From assembly GCA_963788015.1 (NCBI GenBank), contig CAWBEY010000012.1, positions 1,922,001-1,986,000 on the forward strand: 64,000 nt of DNA. Reading direction: 5' to 3'. The notes beneath the pieces are model-generated. The model saw nothing but the letters and a program-made list of their open reading frames with translations, searched no databases and had not been told where the DNA came from. How positions within the stretch are numbered: the stretch's first letter is position 1; every line of letters begins with the position of its first letter. This document shows positions 27,085-37,290 of the stretch, piece by piece. The position numbers were made by a program, and so were the translations under genes. The stretch comes from JBBRHH01 sp963788015 (lineage in GTDB: Bacteria > Planctomycetota > Phycisphaerae > Tepidisphaerales > Tepidisphaeraceae).

Positions 27085-28316
27085 ATGAATGGCGGCAGGC
27101 TGGCGCTGTGGGCGATTATTGGGCTGGGCCTGGCACTGCGCGTCATGTGGGGACTGATGCAGGGAGGCCGGGTGGACGGGCGGCTGCCCGATCAGGCTGA
27201 ATATATGCAGTTGGCGAATAACCTGATATCTGGCCAGGGGCTGGTGATGGAAGATCCCCATTATGGCGACGCGGTGCGGGCTTATCGCACGCCGGGGTAT
27301 CCGATCTTTTTGGCCGGGTGCGGGGCCAATGCGCGCATGGCGCGGGCGGTGCAGGCTATTCTGGACGCTTCAACGATTTTGGCGGCTTATCTACTCGCGC
27401 GGTGGTGGATGGGCGCTGGCCCGAGCCTGGTGGCCGCCGGCCTTGTGGCACTCAATCCGTTTCTAATCTACTTCTCCGGGTTGATCCTGAGCGAGACGTT
27501 GTTCTGCACGATGCTGGCGTGGGCAATGGTGCTGCTGGTTTGGCGTCGAAATGTGGTCTGGGGCGGGGCGCTCCTGGCCCTGGCGGTGCTGGTTCGGCCG
27601 GGGGCGGTAGGATTGGCGGTGGTGCTCGGCATAGGGGCAGTGCTCATGGGGCCGCGGAAGGATGGGCGTGTGCGTTCGGGGCCGTGGGGGATGCCGGCGG
27701 GGGCGACGATGGTGGTGCTGGTGATATCAGCGCTCTTGCCGTGGGGTTGGCGAAATCAGCGGGTGCTGGGGCGGTGGGTCTGGCTCAGCACCAATGGCGG
27801 TGTGACGCTTTACGACGGGTTCAATCCAGATGCGTCCGGGGCGAGCGATCAAAGTTCTTTGAACGGCCCCGCCATGCGGTTCTTGGGCGCATGGACGAGG
27901 TGGAGCGCGATCGCACGCTGTCGGAAATGGCGAGGCAATGGGCGAGACTTGAATGGCGCGAACGCCCCAGGCAGTTGATGAAGCTAGAGGCAGGCAAAAT
28001 TGCCCGGATGTGGAGCCCTCTTCCATTGAGCCACGAGTACGGGTCAAATCCTGCCTACAAAGCAGCCGCGCTGCTTTTCACGATCCCATTTGATCTGCTC
28101 ATCGTACTGGGGGTATGGCGCGGGGGGTTGCCAAAGTCCGCGAAAGTTTTTTTGCTGTTGCCGGCGTTATATCTTACGCTAATTCACGCGATGTCCGTGG
28201 GCTCCCTGCGTTATCGCATTCCGGCCAACGCGCCCATGGCCGTACTGGCAGGCGCAGGCGTGGCGGCGGTGGGCAGGGTAATCGGGAGGCCAGGGTGGAA
28301 GCGGGGAGAGGAATGA
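27085..28316 (+). CDS. GT39/ArnT-like membrane glycosyltransferase (one frame break)
   Basis: About 410 residues with 9-11 membrane helices. MNGGRLALWAIIGLGLALRVMWGL starts the first helix, then the loop with DQAEYMQLANNLISGQGL and AYRTPGYPIFLAGCG, as in the PMT/GT39 family where the Asp of the first loop binds metal or substrate. A G lost from GGG near 27880 shifts the frame; afterwards RMDEVERDRTLSEMARQW and SLRYRIPANAPMAVLAGAG complete the protein. ATG 27085 is preferred to upstream TTG or GTG. It probably moves sugars from lipid-linked donors in the membrane. A related protein lies at 60614-62241. Confidence 0.78.
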
Positions 28317-28385
28317 AGATGCGGGAGGCATTGAGGATTCGCAGATCAGAGTTCCGAAAAAATCGGGCCATTGAACTGGTAATTG

Positions 28386-31300
28386 ATGACGCAAACGGCG
28401 CTAAGTCCTGAGGAGCTCTTTGATCGGCCATGGCGGTCTGGCCATCCGTTTCGGCCTCGGGTGGGACGCCGGCGCCAGGTGGGGATGCTTTGCCTCTTCA
28501 TTTTCTTTGTCATCATCATCGGGGGATATTGGGTTATCACGGATGCCGATCGCGTGCGCCGGATGGCCGAGTCATACCTCTCGCAAATCGTGGGCGGCAA
28601 GGTCGAGGTGCAGCGGGCGGAATTGTCGCTGTTTGAGGGCCTTCGCCTGGACGGCGTAAAGGTAAGCGTGCGGGACGAGCGGCGGAATGACGCGCTGGTC
28701 TTTACCGCCCAGACGCTGCTCATGAAGTGCAGCCTTCAGGACCTGATCAATGGAAAGCTCGATGCATCACAACTGGTGGCACTGAATCCAAACGTGTGGC
28801 TGTGCGAAGACACCAGCCGGCGCGATCGCCGCTGGAACTTTCAGCGGCTGGTGCAAGCGCCGTCTCAGCCACCAGCGCCCGGCCGGCAATGCCAAGCCGC
28901 AGGTCATTCCAGAAGTCTTGCTCCGAAATGCGCAGGTGCATTACAGCCGGTATGACCAGGGCGCCGAGGAATCACTGGGGTCGATGGCCATCGAGGCGCG
29001 GATCTCACCCACGGGAGAGGCCAGCCGATATCGCCTTGACCTGGCCAGCCGCGGCGTGGGGCAGATGATGGGCCCGAGCATTCGGGGCATGGTGGACCTG
29101 GATACTCTGGAGGTGGTCGCCGAGCTGCACAATTTCGATTTCCGCGGGCCGGTCAAGAGCATGCTGCCGACCGTGGTGCAGGAATGGCTGGAGCGACACG
29201 AGCTCGCGGGGCGCATCGACATTCCCGTATTTGAGATTGTTCCGCGCAAGGACGGGAGCAAGGGGTGGAAGATTGTAACCGTAGTGGATGCGGTGAACAT
29301 GGCCATTCCGCCCGAAGAATGGCTGGACGTCGCCGAGGGGAAACGCGTGCAGGGCCAGCGCGGTTTCTACCGGATGATGCGGCGGCTGGGAATCACTGAG
29401 TTGGCGGGCATCGACCTGGTCGCGCGCGGGTATGGCTCGGAGCCCATCCGCCTGTCGCAAGTCATCGGCAAATTCATCTTCACCGAGGACGGAATTGAAG
29501 TCGACAACATCTCCGGCTGGCTGGAGCAGAACGCTCTGGGCATCACCGGCAAGATCCACGGATATCCCGGATATCCCGCGGGCCTGACGGCGCCCGCCTT
29601 CGATTTCCATGTGGCGGCCAAGCAAATTTTCATTCCCGAGACGCCGTTCTATATGGCCTCGATGCCGCCCGGAGTGCGGGAGATTTACGAGCGGTTTCAC
29701 CCGATGGGCAAAGCGCGGCTGACGGCGGACATCGTGCGGGCCACGCCGGGCGGCCCTGTAAAAACCAGTGGCAACGTGACCGTGATCGATACCAGTTTCT
29801 GTTACAAGATGTTTCCTTATCCGCTGGAGCACGTATCGGGGAAAGTGAGCTTTGGCCACGACGATCCGAAAACCGGCGGCGACTGGATTCGCATGGAGGA
29901 CATTCGCTGTCATGCGAAGGAGCCCTCGCCCAATGCCAAAACAACGTTTTTTTGCAGCGGGTATATCTCTCCGCTGGATGACACCAACGGAATCGAGATC
30001 AACGCGCGGGGAGACAACTCCGAGATTGATGAAGGCGTGTATATGGCGCTTGGCCCCGATACGCGGAAAACCATCCACTCATTCGCGCCGGCCGGCACGG
30101 AGTTTCCTAGACTCAAAGGCTCTTTTGATTGTCACGTCAACCGCCCCGTTGGCATCGACAAGGAATTCCTCATCGACGTCGATTTGGATATCCACGATGC
30201 CGAAGCGACGTATGCCGAATTTGCAGTACCGCTGGAACGGGTGAAAGGAATGGTGCGGGTCCGCGACGATCATGTCGATCTGTCGAACATCTCGGCCAAA
30301 CATGGCGATGCCGACGTCGCGATTGATGGCCGTATCGAGACGCCCAGCGGCGGCCACGTGTCTCCCGATTTAAAGATCACCGCGCACAACATGCCGCTGG
30401 ATGATGATCTGTTGGCGGCTCTACCAGAGCATCAGCGCAACTGGATCGACAAGGCGGGATTGAACGGAAAATTTGATTTGGATGGAAAGCTGTTTCCGCT
30501 CCGGCACGCGAAGCCCAGGGGGCCAGCCACACAAGCCGCGGGCGGTGACGATGATTTTGATATTGAGATGCAGATCACGCTGCATGAAGGAACAATCTGG
30601 CCAGTCGAGGGCGTGCCCATCTTGACGGAGTTGACGGGGGCGCTTGAACTAAAGCATGACCAGTTGATCATCAAGAAATTCACCGGCAAACGCGGCCAGG
30701 GGGATGTCGTCGGACATCTTGAACTGCTGTCGTTTGACGATCCCCGCGTCACGGTAGGAGGAACGATCAAAAACATGGTGCTGGACAACACCTTGCATCA
30801 GTTGCTTTCGCCCGAGGCGCGCGAGGTGTGGGACACGGTGCGGCCAGAGGGGACCGTGGATTTGGACGTGAGTTACGCCACGGGCGGGGTGGCCGAGGGA
30901 CATCCAGGCCCCACCACCGCGCCGGCAGACAATTATCAGATGGTGATCCACCCCCGCGCTGGCCATCAATTACAAGGAAGCCCCGTACCGACTGGAGGGG
31001 CTAAGTGGATTGGCGACTCTGACGCCCGGAAAGATCGTATTGACCGATGTGTCAGGAAAGCACGGAAAGGGCAGTGTTCGATTCAGTGGAGAAGGCGGGA
31101 CAGGCGCAAAAGCCATTTGGAGCATGAAGCTTTCCGGAACCGATTTGCCGGTGGATGACGACCTCCGGCGGGCGCTGCCGGCCTCGCTCGCATCCCTGGT
31201 CGAAACCTCCAAGCTAACCGGTATCCTCTCCTTCGATTGCAGCAAACTCCTCGTGCAAAGCGCAGAAACACCCGCCAACGCCCCCGCCGGCCCGGCCGCG

Positions 31301-32197
31301 ACCAAGGCGGCCTTGGGATCAAACATCGAGTTCTCCACCAAAGTTGGCCTCGTGGACGGCACCATGGACGCGGGTTTCCCACTCACCGGAATCAATGGCG
31401 GCGTTGAACTCACCGGCACCACGTCGGCCGGGAAACTCATGCAGCTCAGCGGCAAGCTTGATATCCCTACACTGCAATTTACCGGGCGATCCGCAAAGAA
31501 CCTGCACTGCGAGATCTCCAAGCCCGCCGATCTCGACGGGATGCAACTCTCCAAGTTGACGGCCCAGTTGGCTGGCGGCGATCTGGCAGGCCAGGTCGAA
31601 GCCGCGTGGCCCGACAAAGGGCCCGCCAAATACGCCGTTGCCGCCGTATTGCGAAACGCGCAGATCCATGGATTGATGGGCGAGCAGGAAAAGGGAGTGC
31701 AGGGGCAGATCACCGCCAGCCTCGCAATGCAAGGCGACTGGGGCGACGCCAAATCGCGCAAAGGGCGGGGAGATGTGCTGGTGACGGGCAAGGAGCTTTA
31801 CCACGTTCCGCTGGTGCTGGGGCTATTGCAGATCACCGACCTCACGTTGCCAATCAAAAACCCCTACGATCTGGCCTCCACCCGCTACACCGTCGACGGC
31901 CAGCGCGTAAACTTCGAGAACATCGAATTGCGCGCCGGCACCATGATGATGACCGGGAACGGCTCGTTGGACTACGGAACAAAAAAAGTCCACCTGACAT
32001 TCGTCACCGACACGCCAGGCTGGAAGATCCCGCTGGTACACGACATTTTTCAGGGCGCCAAGCAGGAACTCCTGCAGATTCACGTCAACGGCACCGTGCA
32101 GGAGCCAAAAGTTTCGGCCGGCTTGATGAACACCTTCACAACGACGGTAGACGAAGTGCTGCGCGGCGACGGGCGGGGAAAAAAGGGAAAGGATTAA
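28386..32197 (+). CDS. Giant AsmA-like envelope protein (two frame breaks)
   Basis: About 1270 residues. The N-terminal anchor is QVGMLCLFIFFVIIIGGYWVIT, followed by the AsmA-type opening RRMAESYLSQIVGGKVEVQRAELSLFEGLRLDGVKV. Breaks near 28870 and 30957 join three frames. The body is beta-rich with repeated G..DV...L and the AsmA_2-like C-terminus GRGDVLVTGKELYHVPLVLGLLQI, RYTVDGQRVNFENIELRAGTMMMTGNGSLDYGTKKVHLTF. This pattern fits the AsmA/YhdP/TamB group of long beta-groove proteins thought to carry phospholipids to the outer membrane. It follows the GT39 gene by 70 bp on the same strand. No other transport partner is adjacent. Confidence 0.82.
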
Positions 32198-32362
32198 ACG
32201 CCCTGAGCACCGCCTGAAGCACCGATTCAACGTTCAACTCCGAATCGGCAAAGAAGCGCGTTTGCTCCATGTCGCATGCCCATAGCGGATGCGCCGTCCA
32301 TTGCAAAAAACCGCGCAATATCAATCGAGTAATCTTCCCCAAAATCGTTTATATTTCCCTCC

Positions 32363-34327
32363 ATGCGAAGACGAGACTTCCTGGCGGCCATGGGCATGAC
32401 CGGCTATTCACTCATCGTCAATGCCGACGGCGCACCGGCCACGTCCTCAACCGCCCCGGCCACCCAAAACTCCCGCGACATTCGGGAGGTATTCGAAACC
32501 ATCTCCCCCGCCGCCGACAAAACATCTCCCCAATCCGCTGAACCGCACATGACCCTGGTGGAACTCGACTGCGACGTCTTCGTCGCCGGCGGCGGATTGG
32601 CCGGCGTTTGTGCGGCCCTTGCGGCGGCGCGCCATGGCTCAAAGGTCGTCCTTGTGCAGGACCGCTCGCGCCTGGGCGGAAACTCCAGCAGCGAAGTGAA
32701 GATGCATGTCGTGGGCGCTGACGGTCACACCGCCCGGCCAGGCTGGCGCGAGGGCGGGATCCTTGAAGAACTTCGCCTTGATGATGCATCCAACAACCCC
32801 CAGAAGTGCTGGGAGCTGTGGGATCTCCTCCTCTACGACAAGTGCGTCAGCGAGCCCAACATCATTCTCCTGTTGGATAGCGTGCTCTTCTCCGTCGAGA
32901 TGAACGAAGGTCGAATCGAAAAGGCCATCGTTCGATGCGACAAGACCGAGCACCTCTACCGGATCAAGAGCAGGATATTCTGCGATTGCACCGGCGACAG
33001 CCGCCTGGGCCTCGAAGCCGGCGCTCAGATGCGCTGGGGCCGCGAATCCCGCGAAGAAACCGGCGAAACACTCGCCCTCAAGCAGGCCGACAACGAAACC
33101 CTCGGCAGCAGCATCCTCTTCACCTCCCGCGACTTCGGCAAACCCATGCCGTTCACCGCCCCCACCTGGGCACGCAAGGTCACCAAGGAACAGCTTAAAT
33201 TGCGGGGCGTCGGATCCTGGGAATACGGCTATTGGTGGATCGAGTGGGGCGGCCAGTTCAATACGATTAAAGACAACGAACGCATCCGCTTCGAGCTCCT
33301 CGCCATCGTCATGGGCGTCTGGGACTACATCAAAAACAGCGGCGCGCATCCCCAAAGCAAAAACTGGGCGATGGACTGGGTCGGCATGCTTCCAGGCAAA
33401 CGCGAGGCCCGCCGGCTCATGGGCGATTACATCCTCCAGCAAAACGACGTCACCGGCCTCATCGCCGACCCCCAGGACGCCGTCGCCATCGGCGGCTGGC
33501 CAATGGACAATCACCCCCCCTCAGGCTTTGACGATTGGCGCAACCCTCCATTCACCAGCATCAAAGTGCCGGACGTCTACAACATCCCCCTGCGCTGCCT
33601 TTACAGCAAAAACGTCCCCAACCTGATGATGGCCGGCCGAAACATCAGCCAGACCCACGTTGGCTTCACAACCACCCGCGTCATGGGCACCTGCGCCGTC
33701 GTCGGCCAGGCCGTCGGCACCGCCGCCGCCATATGTGCGCGCGACGCCATCCAACCCCGCGTCCTGTACGAAGACAAAACCCGCCTTGCCGACTTGCAAC
33801 AGGCCCTGTTACGCGACGATCAAACCATCAAAGGCCGGGCGAATGCCGATCCCAAAGATCTGGCCCGAAGCGCCAAAGTCACCGCGTCGAATGAGCACGC
33901 CCCGGCCGCCAACGTCATCAACGGCCTGGTCCGCGACATGCCCGGCCGCCTCGAAAACCGCTGGGCCGCCACCATGGACCCCGACGGTGCCTGGATCGAA
34001 TTGGCGTGGGACAAACCCCAATCCATCCGCCACGTGCAAATCACCTTCGACACCGGCTTCCAACGGCAGCTTACGCTGAGCAGTTCCGACGGCATCAACC
34101 AGGGCATGATCCGCGCCCCACAACCCGAGACCGTACGCGACTACACGCTTTCGTATCGCAAGGCCGGCGCAGATGAACTGGTGGAATTGGCCACTGTCAC
34201 CGCCAATCACCAGCGCCTCCGCCGCCACGACTTTGCACCCGTGGAAGCACAGTCCATTCGCATCCACATCCGCGCCACCAACGGCGACAAACTCGCCCGA
34301 ATCTACGAGGTCCGCTGCTACGGCTGA
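32363..34327 (+). CDS. Exported FAD-dependent oxidoreductase with a discoidin-like C-terminal domain
   Basis: 654 residues, intact. The N-terminus MRRRDFLAAMGMTGYSLIV is Tat-like. The FAD domain (PF12831 type) begins CDVFVAGGGLAGVCAALAAARHG with GxGxxG and an acidic end of the second strand (VLVQDRSRLGGNSS). FCDCTGDSRLGLEAGA and PNLMMAGRNISQTHVGFTTTRVMGTCAVVGQAVGTAAAI complete FAD binding. Residues about 505-654 form a beta sandwich like F5/8 type C domains (VTASNEHAPAANVINGLVRD..WAA..DPDGAWIELAWDKPQSIRHVQITFD), likely for carbohydrate binding. Such proteins are common beside sulfatases in planctomycetes. It converges on the next gene with a 10-bp overlap. Confidence 0.9.
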   Translation: MRRRDFLAAMGMTGYSLIVNADGAPATSSTAPATQNSRDIREVFETISPAADKTSPQSAEPHMTLVELDCDVFVAGGGLAGVCAALAAARHGSKVVLVQDRSRLGGNSSSEVKMHVVGADGHTARPGWREGGILEELRLDDASNNPQKCWELWDLLLYDKCVSEPNIILLLDSVLFSVEMNEGRIEKAIVRCDKTEHLYRIKSRIFCDCTGDSRLGLEAGAQMRWGRESREETGETLALKQADNETLGSSILFTSRDFGKPMPFTAPTWARKVTKEQLKLRGVGSWEYGYWWIEWGGQFNTIKDNERIRFELLAIVMGVWDYIKNSGAHPQSKNWAMDWVGMLPGKREARRLMGDYILQQNDVTGLIADPQDAVAIGGWPMDNHPPSGFDDWRNPPFTSIKVPDVYNIPLRCLYSKNVPNLMMAGRNISQTHVGFTTTRVMGTCAVVGQAVGTAAAICARDAIQPRVLYEDKTRLADLQQALLRDDQTIKGRANADPKDLARSAKVTASNEHAPAANVINGLVRDMPGRLENRWAATMDPDGAWIELAWDKPQSIRHVQITFDTGFQRQLTLSSSDGINQGMIRAPQPETVRDYTLSYRKAGADELVELATVTANHQRLRRHDFAPVEAQSIRIHIRATNGDKLARIYEVRCYG

Positions 34328-35685
34328 GAAGCGCCGACCGGCGACAACGCTGGAAGCTCCACAACCTTCCCGCTGTGCGCCGACTCCTCGGCCATCAGCA
34401 CCGTGACCGCGTCGGCAATAGCGACGTCTACATCCGCGATTGTTTTCACGTCCCGCCGCCGCACGTGATCCAGAAACGACACCAGCTCCGCCCGCGTATC
34501 ATCGCCCCCTTCGTTATCAATCTCGATCGGCTGTCCCCGAAACGCCCACGGGTCGTTCGAAAGCTTCAGCGTTTTCCCGGCCGTCAGCACCGAAGCATTA
34601 ATCTCCTCCACCACCGCCGGCCGCGTCGCAGGCGGTGTTTCCACCTTTTGCCCAGTGTGCTCCTGATAAAACAGCCCCTTATTCGACGTCAAATACAGCG
34701 TACCAAGCGTTCCCATCACAAGCTCTGAAGCCCCCTCAAACGCGTTGTTGCACAGCGACGAATAAGAAACGCGCACCGTGTACGGCTCCATTCGCGCCGC
34801 CCCGACAGCCCCGCCCGGCTGGCTCGTAGCCGCCTTCGCCTTCATCTCGTATTCGTACACGCAGAACACATTGTCAAACACATCCCGTCCATCCCGCCAA
34901 TAGTCGATCCCGCCGCTTGCCCACACGCGCCTGGGCGTCGTCCCCAGCAGCATGTTCGCCACGTCCATCTGATGGCTCCCAAGCTCCGCCATCAGCCCGC
35001 GCGAGCTTTTGCGGTACAACCGCCAGTTCAAACGATGCTCCAGCGCATCCCACCGCCCGTCATCCCGGCCAACAGGCACCGGCCGGCGCCAGTTGTTGTT
35101 TCGGTGCCACTGGCTCTTGATCGCCGTAATCTGCCCCAACTGCCCCGCCTGCACCATCGCCGCCGCCTGGTCATAAATTGCATTCGCCCGCCGCTGCAGC
35201 CCAATCTGAAACACCTTCTTCGACTCCACTACCGCCGCCGCCAACTTGCGCGCATCCTCCATGCTGTAGCACATGGTCTTTTCCAGAAACACATCGCATC
35301 CGGCCGCCAGCGCATCCATCGCCACCTGAAAGTGCAACCCGATCGGCACTGCGATCACCACCGCCGCCGGGCGCAGCTTCTCCAGCATCTTCCGATAGTC
35401 CGAAAACGTCTCCACCCCCGCCCCCGCAAAAGCCGCGGCCTTGCTCAAATGCGGCTCATAGTCATCCGCCAAACCCACAATCCGCGCCTCTGGAATACTC
35501 GTCAGCGATCGAATCAAATCCGATCCGCGCGCCCCCGTGCCGATGACGGCAACAGAAATCGCGTCCCGCTCGCCACGCCCCGTCGCAGCGCCCCCAAATG
35601 CCGATCCCGCCCCGGCCGCCACCACCGCACCGGCGGCCGCCCCCATAAAAGCCCGGCGCGAAACAGATGTCATCTCACGATTCAT
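34318..35685 (-). CDS. Tat-exported Gfo/Idh/MocA oxidoreductase
   Basis: 455 residues, intact. Start at 35685 gives MNREMTSVSRRAFMGAAAGAVVAAGAG, a twin-arginine signal. The NAD domain starts SVAVIGTGARGSDLIRSL and holds the motif DVFLEKTMC (EKP-like; Pro is replaced by Thr). The C-terminal half has GRWDALEHRLNWRLYRKSSRGLMAELGSHQMDVANMLLG, as in planctomycete dehydrogenases of the DUF-associated Gfo/Idh type. The EKP to EKT change leaves the catalytic Lys in place. A periplasmic sugar oxidoreductase is likely. It sits next to the exported FAD oxidoreductase, but transcription is convergent. Confidence 0.9.
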   Translation of the reverse strand: MNREMTSVSRRAFMGAAAGAVVAAGAGSAFGGAATGRGERDAISVAVIGTGARGSDLIRSLTSIPEARIVGLADDYEPHLSKAAAFAGAGVETFSDYRKMLEKLRPAAVVIAVPIGLHFQVAMDALAAGCDVFLEKTMCYSMEDARKLAAAVVESKKVFQIGLQRRANAIYDQAAAMVQAGQLGQITAIKSQWHRNNNWRRPVPVGRDDGRWDALEHRLNWRLYRKSSRGLMAELGSHQMDVANMLLGTTPRRVWASGGIDYWRDGRDVFDNVFCVYEYEMKAKAATSQPGGAVGAARMEPYTVRVSYSSLCNNAFEGASELVMGTLGTLYLTSNKGLFYQEHTGQKVETPPATRPAVVEEINASVLTAGKTLKLSNDPWAFRGQPIEIDNEGGDDTRAELVSFLDHVRRRDVKTIADVDVAIADAVTVLMAEESAHSGKVVELPALSPVGASQP

Positions 35686-35707
35686 GTTCGCTCCACCGCC
35701 CGTTGAC

Positions 35708-36556
35708 TCAACCATTCAAAATAAGTTGCTCCGCGCCTGCGTCCAATCCACCCAACCTGAATTCGCTCCGCCAACCCCGCACTGTACGCCCGCGCCTCTT
35801 CTTGCCCATCGCCAGGCACGCCGTAGAAAGCGCCTCGGCCTCCACGCCATCATCCGCCACCACCACACACCCGCCCTGCTTCAAGATCGCCGCCCCCGTG
35901 CCCGGATCGACTATATCCGACCGCCCCCCCGAACCGTCCCGCGCCGCCGAACACGAAAGACTCCGCCCATCGAGCATCAAATGCGTCACCTCCTTCAATC
36001 CCTCCGCGTCAAACGGATCGCGCACCCCCACCCGCCAACCGCCCCCGCCTGCTCCCGCCCCCCGCGCGAGCACAGAACTCGTGCCCCCATGCACCAGCGC
36101 CACATCCACGCCAAATTCCCGCAACAACGGCTTCAACTGCTCCAGCGCATAACCCTTCCCAATCCCCCCCAAATCTATGCGCACCCCATCCCTCGCAAAT
36201 TGCACGCTCCTATCGCCCTCATTCAATATCAACCGCCCCCCGCCGGCCCCAACACCACTGCCCGCCGTAACATCAAAAAAGCCCCCAGTTGCCACCCGTT
36301 GCTCCTCGCACGCCCGCAGCAGTTCAAACGTCTCCACATCCACCCGCACCGGCCCCCTTGCCGCCTCCCGGTTGATGCGCGAGATTTCGCTCCCCGGATC
36401 AAAACGCGACAACCGCCGCTCGATCCGCCCCACCTCCTCCCACATCGCATCCGCAACCGCCTGCAAATGTTCCGCATCCTCCCCCACCAGCACCGCTTCA
36501 AACAGCGTCCCCATCGCGCGGCAATCGGATCGAAGGGTGGTGGCCATCAGCTTCAT
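35708..36556 (-). CDS. apbE: FAD:protein FMN transferase (ApbE)
   Basis: About 282 residues from ATG 36556 (MKLMATTLRSDCRAMGTLFEAVL). ApbE attaches FMN covalently to a Thr or Ser of target flavoproteins using FAD and Mg. Visible blocks: WEEVGRIERRLSRFDPGSEISRINR, VDLGGIGKGYAL-type RIDLGGIGKGYAL, VDVALVHGGTSSVLARG and the C-terminal DPGTGAAIL with ADDGVEAEALSTACLAMG. No signal peptide is evident, unlike most ApbE. It is 22 bp from the Gfo/Idh start and may form one transcript with it; a peroxiredoxin is divergent. Confidence 0.9.
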   Translation of the reverse strand: MKLMATTLRSDCRAMGTLFEAVLVGEDAEHLQAVADAMWEEVGRIERRLSRFDPGSEISRINREAARGPVRVDVETFELLRACEEQRVATGGFFDVTAGSGVGAGGGRLILNEGDRSVQFARDGVRIDLGGIGKGYALEQLKPLLREFGVDVALVHGGTSSVLARGAGAGGGGWRVGVRDPFDAEGLKEVTHLMLDGRSLSCSAARDGSGGRSDIVDPGTGAAILKQGGCVVVADDGVEAEALSTACLAMGKKRRGRTVRGWRSEFRLGGLDAGAEQLILNG

Positions 36557-36639
36557 CTCGTTCTTCACGCGCCGTTCAGCCCGCATTGAAATCATCTGCC
36601 CGCGCCCTATCATCCGCATCACCTTACAGGAGATTCTGC

Positions 36640-37110
36640 ATGGCCCAAACCGCATTAAACGTCGGCGACAGCGCACCTGATTTTGAGCTGATGGACCAGG
36701 ACAAAAACAAGGTCAGGCTCTCCGATTTGCGAGGCAAACGCGTTGTCCTCCTTTTCTACCCCATGGACTTCTCCCCCGTTTGCACCGAAGAACACTGCAA
36801 GTTCGGCCCCGACCTGGGCAAAATCGCCCCCGACGCCGGCACCGTCGTCTTCGGCGTCAGCTGCGACAGCCCCTTCTCCCACGCGGCCTTCAAAAAACAA
36901 TACGCCATCCCCTACTCCCTCCTGGCCGACCCCACCCGCAAGATGGCCAAAGCTTACGGCATGTGGGCCGGCGAAGAACCCTACAACTGCACCAAACGCG
37001 GCACCGTCGTCATCGACCAAACCGGCAAAATCGCCTTCTACCAGGAAGTCCCCATGCGCGAGCCAAGAAAAGTAGAAGACCTCACCCAGGCCGTCGCGAG
37101 CGGGCTGTAG
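36640..37110 (+). CDS. Peroxiredoxin (AhpC/TSA, Bcp-like)
   Basis: 156 residues from ATG 36640 with AGGAG upstream. The thioredoxin fold starts VGDSAPDFELMDQDKNKVRLSDLRGKRVVLLFYPMDFSPVCTEEHC; Cys in PVCT is the peroxidatic residue and the Cys five positions later (EEHC) matches the resolving Cys of Bcp-type enzymes. The Arg-containing tail (GTVVIDQTGKIAFYQE) is normal. It reduces peroxides in the cytoplasm with thioredoxin. Divergent from apbE, with 83 bp between the start codons. Confidence 0.95.
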   Translation: MAQTALNVGDSAPDFELMDQDKNKVRLSDLRGKRVVLLFYPMDFSPVCTEEHCKFGPDLGKIAPDAGTVVFGVSCDSPFSHAAFKKQYAIPYSLLADPTRKMAKAYGMWAGEEPYNCTKRGTVVIDQTGKIAFYQEVPMREPRKVEDLTQAVASGL

Positions 37111-37290
37111 GTTATGATCGGATAAGGCGGGAAGCAGAGAATCCAAAAGAAGGTGAAGCCAAATCCAGCAGCGACCCCACGGGTCGGCGCCCGCATCAGC
37201 CTGAGCCGTGGCATCGCCCACCGATGTGCATCGAGCACGCGACAATCCCCTCCCCCTTTATCCCCTCCTCCCCATGCCCTATGCTCTAAC